NCBI GenBank assembly: GCA_015680685.1
Contig: MNCI01004036.1
Coordinates: 725,544 to 789,543, forward strand
Direction: 5' to 3'
Length of the DNA stretch: 64,000 nt
Source of the DNA: Gnetum montanum
Lineage: Eukaryota > Streptophyta > Gnetopsida > Gnetales > Gnetaceae
Shown here: piece after piece, positions 56,665-64,000 of the stretch
Layout of the letters: the number at the start of each line of letters is the position of its first letter
Position numbering within the stretch: position 1 is the first letter of the stretch
The notes under the pieces: generated by a model
Databases searched by the model: none
The model's input: the letters and a program-made list of their open reading frames with translations, nothing else
Told to the model about the DNA's origin: nothing
Translations under genes and position numbers: made by a program

Positions 56665-57779
56665 TTTTCAAAATAAGGCCCTATTCAAAGGACAAGACAT
56701 GAACATGGTGAGTGATGGAGTGGGGAATGACTTCTTTGTTACCTTGTAGGGCAACTAACAGGAGCAATATCTACTCCCAAGTCATATAACCAAGATAATT
56801 GATGAAAAAAATTATATAGTTAAGAGAATCTAAGTTTGAGTCATACTTCAGGTACCTTGATGTTTTACCTATGTTTTAACAAAGTATTATGTTTGCCATA
56901 TGTTCTAGGAGAAACTTGGAAATTTGAAGGCTTCAAAGCCCTTTAAAAGCTTTCATACCTTTATATGAAATCTTCCAAAATAAAAACTAATTTGCAAAAT
57001 AAATTCAAAATTGCAATCAAGAAAAAAAAGAGTTGCAAAGTGTATCATGTGCTCATGTATGTTAGTACTTACAAGGTGTAAGTCATATGTTTAATCCAAT
57101 AGATTATGCTTACATATAATTTTTCCCTTTGTAATTTTTTAGACAAACTTTATTTAATAGATTCTATAGATTTTTTTAGATGTAATTAAATTAGTTTCAA
57201 TTTTAATTTTATCATTACTTATTAGTTACTTATGTTGTTGGTACACTAGTTTTCTCCATAGGTTGTTACTAATGCATAATTCTTATTTAACTTGTGCATT
57301 ACTAATATCCTTTTTAGGCTATTGGGTTCTTACTCATTTCTACCATTGTTTAAATGCTACTAATTATGACTAGAATGTTGTTTTTCTTGTATCCTAGATT
57401 TTTTTATTGACACTTGGTTTTTCCTTTTTAGGTTTTTGTTATTTATTTTGTTAGATTATTTTTATTTTTTTTATATTTTCAATATTAATGACCATCATTT
57501 TGAGTGATGTTAAAGTACTTGTTTCTCAAATCATAAGACATGAGTTCAAGATTGAGCATAGCCACTAATAAGAGATTACACTTTTGCTCATTCACTAACC
57601 TTTTGAAGACCCCATCTTGGAAAGATGCACATTAAGCATCTAGGTGATGATACTGATCCTTTTAATATTTGCAATATTACACTACATTGATAATATATGA
57701 TATAAAAATATTCTTTAATGAAATAAACTAGTTGCTATCTTTTTTTTTCTTTATCTTGGTTTAAACATTATAGTGGATC

Positions 57780-57880
57780 TAAGTTATGGGCTTGATTTTG
57801 GTTGGAAATATTGAGTTATAAAGTTTTAATTAGACTATATATGTTGTGGTGTGCCTATTTTTCAATTATTTTAAGTTGCA
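57780..57880 (+). repeat. SINE body fragment
   Basis: 'atgggcttgattttgg' (B-box position), then 'ttgagttataaagtttta' and 'gtggtgtgcctat', matching the family at 46950-47084 in inverse orientation. Confidence 0.5.
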
Positions 57881-58089
57881 ATACCACATCTCCCACACAC
57901 CTCACTCCATCCCACCCAAAAAAAGAGCATTATAGTGGCTTATAAGAATGCTAAAGAAATATTAACAATGTGAATTTCACATTCTTTGTAAGTGTTGAAA
58001 ATAATCAATTAAAATGAAAATTTTGAATTTGTATTGAAAAATTTTTCTTAAAAGGTAGTTCAAAAGAAAAAAAAAGAAGCCAAGCTTGA

Positions 58090-58200
58090 GGGATATTGAA
58101 ACTTGAATCTTTCTTTATTATTAATATTTACCCCCAAGATAGATAGTTAAATTAGAACTTTATTACTTAGCATTGCCCACTAGTCATATATAGCCAACAC
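58090..58200 (-). repeat. SINE body fragment
   Basis: Minus strand 'gctaagtaataaagttcta' and the 'ttgggggtaaata' block match the same SINE family. Confidence 0.45.
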
Positions 58201-58580
58201 ATTTGCCAATAAGAGAATTTTTATCAATTATCTTGTTGGTTAATAAGTAGTATGTAAGTAAAAGGTTGAAAGTTCATATTACACTTAAGGCCCTTTTATG
58301 TTGTACCAAAGCACTGTTGATGAGCAGCAAAGTAATCCTACATTGAACCATACAAAATCACAAGCATTCACACATGATCAGGTCAAATTCCATGGACTTC
58401 ATACTAGTTGGATGCTGTAGATAGCCAAGCATTGGGATGTTGATTATTGTCTTCCCAATCATACTTGTATGAATTAGGTTGTATGGTTAAGTGTCACTAA
58501 GGCATATCATTGTATTTTTTATTATTAAAATATTAAAATATTAACCTAACTAATTGATGAGACGCGACTTGCACTAGGCC

Positions 58581-58642
58581 GCGATATCGCGTACGCGATA
58601 TCACATCCCATGCAATATCGCGTACGCGATATTGCGTCCTGC
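58581..58642 (+). promoter_or_regulatory. U3 palindrome array (GCGATATCGC type)
   Basis: GCGATATCGC (58581-58590, perfect), GCGTACGC (58588-58595), then CGATATCAC, CAATATCGCG and CGCGATATTGCG, ending 10 bp before the TATA box. Likely dimeric factor sites; identity unknown. Confidence 0.65.
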
Positions 58643-58900
58643 CGCCATATCTATAAATAAGAGGCGGCACTCCCTTCATTTCCCAATCCTGGCTAGTGTA
58701 GCGAAGCTCTGGCAGATTGATCACTCCAGAGTTAGAATTTTTCCCCATGTGCCCGCAGTAGGAGTCCTAGAGTGAACGGCTCTTTATTCGAGCAGCTTGT
58801 AACCTGAACCCAAGTTGTGTACGGCAATAAAGACGAACTTGTTTGGATAAACCTTGCAGCACGTGGTTTCATTTATTGCTTTATTTCCTGCTTTCCTAGT

Positions 58901-59187
58901 GCGTTCAAGTACGACTTGATTACGAGCGTCTACGGACGTGTACGGCTAGTCAAGGAATCGGCTGCTTGACGCAATGCATGAGTACGACTCAATTACGAGC
59001 ATTGGATGCTTGGTAACCCAGTAGCGTATTCCAGGATTCTGCGCTTGGTAACTCCCGGGTCTAATGTGTACGGCTAGTTGAGGAATCGGCTGCTCATTGC
59101 TAGGCTAGATCGTGTGATAAGTACGACTTAGTTACGAGCACCCACGGGTGTGTACGGCTGGCTAAGGAATCGGCTGCTTATCACACG
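58901..59187 (+). repeat. Three tandem structured U5 modules
   Basis: Module 1 (58901-58972), module 2 (58971-59100, with an extra apical insert) and module 3 (59111-59187). Shared words: TACGACT, TTACGAGC, TGTACGGCT, GGAATCGGCTG. Outer stems: GCGT(T)CAAG/CTTGACGC; ATGAG/CTCAT; CGTGTGATAAG/CTTATCACACG (perfect 11 bp). Inner stems: CTTGA/TCAAG; CTCAA/TTGAG; CTTAG/CTAAG. Apical stems: CGTC/GACG; CATT/AATG; CACCC/GGGTG. They lie downstream of the poly(A) signal, hence probably in U5. Confidence 0.8.
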
Positions 59188-60409
59188 TAGGCTAAATAGG
59201 TGCCTCAGTACGACCACTTCGAGCACTTGCGTTACGTGTGGCGATCCCAGTAACGATTAGCGTTTGGTAAGCTGCAGTTGCATAGTTCAGGGTGTGTCCG
59301 GTAAGTGGGAACGGATGCTGACGCTAGTTAATTTAGACTTAGATCTTAGTTAGAGTTAGTTTAGTTTTCTCAACCCTTTCTCCTGGTAGCATAGAAGATA
59401 AGCCGAAAATACCAAAAAAATCACATACCTCAGACTTGCTTAACCATACACCGTGACACATACAAGCAAGCCTGGGAAGACAACGAACGATTAACCCCAA
59501 GTGTTTCTTGTGGCGTTAAGGCATTTAGTGTGCGGAGTTCGACCGGATCGCGCGTGTACGCTCGTATTCGTATGGTGGAGTGTAGGGGTACCTCGCCACT
59601 CATCACTAATCTAAATGAAAAAAGTGAATCTAATCTAGCCTAGCATAGAGTATTTGTTTTTGACTTTTTGTACATATCCTGAACATATTCTAACATTGCT
59701 AAAAGTGTTCTACTGATGCTTGTACCAAGTGATTCACTACCAAGATTACCAAGTGTTAGTATGTCTGTGCTTTAAATTGATTGTTCTCATGCAAATTGAC
59801 TAAGTCTAATGTAATAGATTATTTAACTAATTGCATGAAAAATAAAGGAACATATAAAAAAAATTGCAAGAAATGAAATTAAACTATTAGCCAAAGTGTT
59901 GCAATGGATAGATAAATCTTGATTTTATTGCTATGATGTCAATGTGTCTAGATACATTATACACTTGAACAAAGCTCCATATAATCTACTTAATTCACAC
60001 TGTGAACACTTAGAGGGAAAAATATTGTAACTCTCACAAGAGAAAACTACAAGAATTTTCCTACAAAATGATCAAAAGGTGTTATAAATATGGTGCTTAC
60101 ATGCATTTATATAGGTGATTACAAAGACATGCATTGATGCAAGGAGGGGTACGTTGATGTAGTTGATCAATTTGCTTTTTATCATACCTCTACAACTAAC
60201 TAAAAACTTGTCTGCAAGTTGATAAAGAGTAGGACCAAGTAATTACAAAATTGGAGAAGAATGAGACTAATTAATTGACTCAGAATTGAGTGCTTTATTA
60301 CAAATAAAATTATTCAAGTGATTTCAATTTGAATTTTACAAAAGTGAACACATTGTAAAAAGGACCTTAGCCAATCTATGCAAAATTTCTCCAAGATAAA
60401 TGCTTTAAG

Positions 60410-61572
60410 TTGTACCAAGAGGTGGTGTCTCTTGTGGCTTCTTCTCATGCCTTGGTTGTTGCTGTGGCTACCTAGTTGTTATTACTACTTCTTCTAATAG
60501 TTCAAATGCATCTAGCAACATCTTTATATTCTCTTTCATACTCTTGGGATAATTGTTTATCTAGGCTACATTTATTAGAGTTTTTAGTGTTGATACATCC
60601 CAAGGACAAGGAAAAGCAGGAAACAATTTCTTGGCATTGAAAAACTAGGAAACATAGTGCTTACATTTGATATTGAAGGCTTTCACTATGTTTTTTAGCT
60701 TATGGTGATCCACCATTCTCTTGGCTAGGTTCCAAATTTGACTTTGAGAACCTCAAGCTCTACATTAGCTATCTTTAATTTTTGGTTCCTCTCCTTTTGA
60801 AGCTTAAACTCTTCTTTGTACAAAAGTATGAGCTAGCCACCTACTTTTTAAGTTCCAACTATGGCCTCCCAATAGTGAGCATTGTTAGTTTTGTTTATTA
60901 GAGGTTGGTAAGCTCCATGTATTTGGTCATCTTTTCAATTTGCAACTCCTTCATATGTATCTCTAGTTTATTATATGTATTGATTTCATGAAAGATGGGT
61001 TGTCGTGTCATTTTGTTGTTGGAGTGGTTGGAGAGCATCATTTATTTTTGCCTTGGCTAGTTAGATCTCCTTCTTGTTCACTTCCTTTAGCATACTAACC
61101 TAGTTCTTGTAGTGGTTTTTAACTTTTTCATATTTTAGGCTCTCATTCTTCCAAATAATGATATGGATTACTGACTTTTTCCCAATTATGTGCACCTCCT
61201 CCATTAACATATTCTTATTTTCTACATCCAACCTCCTCACATCTTGATTCACCTTGACCAATTGCTCCTATTGGTGCTTAAGGTATTCTTCAAGTTGTTC
61301 CTTTTATTTTTCCACTATAAGCAACCACATGTTCTTCTTGGTTAGCTCTTTATTTACCTTGCATGTTTGGATAAGGTTATTATTTGTAGTATGTCGCATG
61401 ACATGTGATAATGATGCATCCTAAATGGTCCTTTCTTTATCATGTATGGTATTCTTTAGTTTCTTTTGAAGCTTTTGAAAGGCTTCCTCTCTTGTCAAAT
61501 TCAATCAAAGAATTGCAAGGTTAGATAAGTAGGCTCTTAGTTGTAAAAATTTTGCTATTAACTATTTGTTTA
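60410..61572 (-). pseudogene. Env-like ORF of element C, C-terminal part, cut by element D
   Basis: Collinear with about 13990-15200 (minus) of element 2: same order of the C-terminal PPK-rich tail, the 'ttggcattgaaaaactagg' block and coiled-coil segments. Stops are frequent. The left part is interrupted at 61572 by the LTR of element D. Function unknown, as for element 2. Confidence 0.6.
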
Positions 61573-62439
61573 TGATGAGCGACGAGGAACCCCAACGCCC
61601 AACCATATGAATCATAAGTGTTCATGCACGACCCAATCAAATTCTATGTACTTTGTAGTTTTTGGTGCACTAGTCTTCTAGGAAGTGAACCTTGCCTTAA
61701 GGTTGTTTGTTGTTTTCCCAATTACACTTGTGATGTACGCTGGTATGGTTAAGTGTAATTAAGGCATTTTATTTTTATCATTTTATATTTTATGGTTTTG
61801 GTGTTTAAGGGAGATAAAAGTAATTGCATTAACTAATTTAATTTAACTAATTAACTAGTATCTAAGAAGTCCTAACATAAGCATATGGTCCCACTTTCCA
61901 CACACATATTGAACCCACATATCCACTACTGGGTTACCAAGCACTACGATACTAGGCATACCAAGCAATAACGCTATTGGGATTATCAAGCAAATATGTG
62001 CTATTCTTGAAGCAGTCATACTTATGCATTTAATCTATCTAGCTTATCTTACTTAATTACTTCATTAGCTTAATTATGGGAAAAAATTGAATAAATAATT
62101 GAAAACATTAAATGCATAAATGAGACATTTAAGCTATCCAAAATGTTGCAAAGTTTATCAAGAAGTTCATCTCTATTGCCACACACATTTTTTTGCTCAA
62201 GTATAATAATACTCGAATAAAGATTTGTATACTCAATGACTCCTACTACGAGCACTTAGGAAAAATATTCTAACTTTCAAATGAAAAAACTGCAAGAGCT
62301 CTGTTGCTACTATGAATAATTGATCAACTGATGTCATAAATGCAATTGAAGAGCTTGTATTTATAAACTAGACCAGACACTTGAGTTGATGGGGCCTCGT
62401 TGACAGGGCCTAGTTGACTCGACAAACCAAGATTCATCA
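61573..62439 (-). repeat. 3' LTR of element D
   Basis: 867 bp, TGATGAGCGACGAGGAACCC to GATTCATCA on the plus strand. Same subfamily as element 2's LTRs (GGGGCCTCG and AGGGCCTAG words at 62390-62415). Followed by TACCCTCATGACTAAATG, the complement of a decayed polypurine tract. Confidence 0.92.
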
Positions 62440-62689
62440 TACCCTCATGACTAAATGAAACTTGTCCTTAAGTTTTTTACAAAATTGGGAGGCATGGGAT
62501 TATTGATTGATTCTGACATAACAAAATAAAACAAGACAAAATGGACATAATGACTGAGTGCCTAGTGTATAGACCAACACATTACAAAAATTACAGTGTT
62601 CATGACACATAATTGAACACCATAACATGACTCTTCAAAATTGGATAGCATGTTCTTTGGTGGCATGAAGTTGATAGAGAAGGTTAGAT

Positions 62690-63312
62690 AGTCCTAGGCA
62701 GTGGTGGCTCTTGAGATTTTGAAGGACCTTCATCAGATTTAGGCACATGTGAAGGTAGAGGTAGTTGAGGCTATCCTGCTACTGTGGCTACTTTAGGTGG
62801 AAGGTGAAAAACATACAATAATGCCTTCATTTTCTCTTCTTTGCTCCTGGGATTGTTCACGGTCTACATGGCTTTGTCGATGTGGGACAGGGTTGGAACA
62901 TCTCGAGGATAAGGCAAAATGGAAAAGATCTCCTTCACATTAACAAACCAGGCTACAAATTGCTTGTGCTGAATGTCAAATGCATGAAGTGTGTCCTATA
63001 GTGTTTAGTAGTCATTCATCCTTTTGGCCAAGTTCTCTATGATTGATCTTTGGTTAGTGAGTTTTATCTTGAGAACCTTGAGTTTAGCATTCACAATTGC
63101 AAGCTTCTATTTGGTGTCTTTATGGGTCTTAAACTTGGCCTCTTACAACAAGTATGAGTTGGCCACTTGTTCATTCAATTTAGACCACAGTTGTTTGGTA
63201 GCCAACATTGCCAGGTTTGCATAATAGAGATTGGATAGCTCCATGTACTCTGTCATCTCCTCAATTAGCAACTCCTTCATGTGAATTTCTACCTTATTAT
63301 AAGCATCAATCC
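62690..63312 (-). pseudogene. Env-like ORF of element D, C-terminal part, cut by element E
   Basis: Collinear with 13960-14570 of element 2, including 'ctttaggtggaaggtgaaaa' (near 62789) for the PPK tail. Interrupted at 63312 by the LTR of element E. The open frame on the minus strand here (ELSNLYYANLAMLATKQLWS) belongs to this ORF. Confidence 0.65.
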
Positions 63313-64000
63313 TGATGAGCAGTGAGGTATCCATATGCCCAACCATATGAATCATAGGCGTTCATGTGTGATTTGGTTGAATTTCATAGACTTTAATTAC
63401 CAAGTACGCTATAGCTAAACAATGTGTGTGTGTTGTTCATTCATTGTCTTCCCAGTCCCACTTGTGGAATGCAATTGTATGGTTAAGTGTGATTGAGGCG
63501 TAAGATTTTTATTATTTTTTGTTTTATCAATTTACTCACCTAGAACAAGAATGAAAGTAAGAGTAATGAAGTGCTAAGAAAACTATGATCTAATCTAGCC
63601 TAACACAAGTAACCATTCCCACTTCTTGGACACATCCTGAACTTTGTGCAAACACTGTTGGGTTGTCAAATGCTAACTATTTTTGAGCTACCAAGTCTCA
63701 CAAATATGTTCAAAGGGGTCATGCTTGTGTATTTTAATGAGTTTCTTGATTGATCAGAATTAATTGTTGCATGAATAACATTAATGTAAACTTCNGATCA
63801 GAATTAATTGTTGCATGAATAACATTAATGTAAACTTCATGAAATCACAATATATATAAATGTATAAGAAAGAAAGTCTCAAGTGCTGCAAGGATGAATC
63901 AAAGAGCTCATCTTTATTGCCAACACAATGGTGTGTTTAGGTACATCAATGCTTATATAAAGATACAATCACACACTTAGACCTCCTATTGCAGGCACTT
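63313..64000 (-). repeat. LTR of element E, cut by window edge
   Basis: Starts TGATGAGCAGTGAGGTATCC on the plus strand. Its right-end wording ('gcgtacttggtaattaaag' on minus) puts it with the LTR at 11065-11895. Contains an assembly duplication around N 63795. About 150 bp should lie outside the window. Left flank AATCC. Confidence 0.85.
63752..63838. other. Assembly join: 43-bp repeat around N at 63795
   Basis: 63752-63794 equals 63796-63838. The related LTR at 11065-11895 has the segment once. Confidence 0.88.

Larger units (their letters stand above)
56065..58317. other. Noncoding DNA with G-rich tract and SINE fragments
   Basis: G-rich tract at 56590-56664; SINE bodies at about 57780-57880 (+) and 58090-58200 (-); SINE-like repeat at about 57490-57600. 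No coding sequence recognised. Confidence 0.5.
58555..59605 (+). repeat. Solo LTR with TSD CTAAT, inserted in LTR of element C
   Basis: 1051 bp from TGATGAGACGCGACTTGCAC to CGCCACTCATCA, with CTAAT at 58550-58554 and 59606-59610. U3 palindromes at 58581-58642, TATAAATA at 58652-58659, AATAAA at 58826-58831, tandem U5 modules at 58901-59187. Orientation is opposite to the host LTR. It is the best-preserved copy of its subfamily in the window. Confidence 0.97.
58318..60186 (-). repeat. 3' LTR of element C, split by a solo LTR
   Basis: Plus strand starts TGATGAGCAGCAAAGTA. The text up to 58554 and from 59606 matches the element 2 LTR family (e.g. 'ctaccaagattaccaagtg' near 59738). Removing the inserted LTR and one CTAAT copy leaves about 813 bp. 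The right end is near 60186 (ATCATA), next to a decayed polypurine tract. Left flank ACTGT. Confidence 0.8.
61573..64000 (-). mobile_element. Element D (minus strand), 3' part, running out of window
   Basis: 3' LTR 61573-62439, polypurine-like tract and the C-terminal part of the env-like ORF (to 63312), where element E is inserted. Lies inside the env-like ORF of element C. The 5' LTR is beyond the window. Confidence 0.8.

Noticed and set aside
63311-63320. CTGATGAG at LTR ends resembles the hammerhead ribozyme core
   Set aside because: The second core strand (CGAAAC-type) and three stems are not found at the right distance; the word is simply the LTR terminus TGATGAG preceded by a C.

Overview
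The window looks like intergenic DNA from a seed plant with a large, repeat-rich genome. It holds one recognisable host gene, a 206-codon two-CBS-domain mitochondrial protein of the CBSX3 type split by four coding introns (40923-42507). Nearly everything else is decayed transposable-element sequence: nested Ty3/gypsy elements, Ty1/copia derivatives, LINE remnants, tRNA-derived SINEs and solo LTRs. I cannot name the species. The tRNA-Asp-type primer sites, the gag-protease-RT-RNaseH-integrase order and the LTR structure are plant features.

Layout. 1-711 is the right part of an LTR. 1464-3222 (-) is a deleted copia element (gag plus LTR). 3778-5247 is a LINE reverse transcriptase remnant with a 306-bp tandem duplication. 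5248-11895 (+) is a 5'-truncated gypsy element (element 1) that lost RNase H and integrase. 11896-12775 and 25375-26680 (+) are two halves of a different, Tat-like gypsy element. They are split by a complete gypsy element on the minus strand (element 2, 12776-25374, 5-bp target duplication AAGAG). 27581-33160 (+) is a copia derivative with gag and a large accessory ORF but no pol. 33760-34760 is another LINE end. 35733-36313 is a solo LTR (duplication GTTTC). 39390-42600 is the host gene. 43738-43977 is a three-copy 80-bp tandem repeat. 47085-56025 (+) is a complete gypsy element (element 3, duplication AAGGG) inserted into a SINE. From 58318 to the window end three minus-strand gypsy elements (C, D, E) sit one inside the next, and C's LTR also carries a plus-strand solo LTR (58555-59605, duplication CTAAT).

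All the gypsy elements except the Tat-like one belong to one clan. They share TGATGAG...CTCATCA LTR ends, a tRNA-Asp-like primer site where visible, a G-rich polypurine tract ending in TA or CA, and related gag and pol. They resemble the Athila/Tat (non-chromovirus) branch. Element 2 also carries a coiled-coil-rich 3' ORF of about 950 codons in the position of Athila env-like genes. That ORF starts directly after a plausible intron and lies downstream of what looks like a second copy of LTR promoter sequence.

The most unusual signal is in the U5 part of one LTR subfamily. It is a tandem module of about 70-130 bp with three nested stems whose two arms change together from copy to copy while the joining segments stay conserved. 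This suggests a selected RNA (or DNA) structure in the genomic leader. Separately, the U3 regions of four LTR groups carry arrays of short palindromes, a different word in different groups, just upstream of the TATA box.

The open reading frames in the elements are broken mostly by TAG/TAA where related copies keep Gln, or by other C-to-T/G-to-A changes, which fits long cytosine methylation. Four single Ns are present. Three have identical 43-47 bp flanks and look like unmerged contig overlaps.
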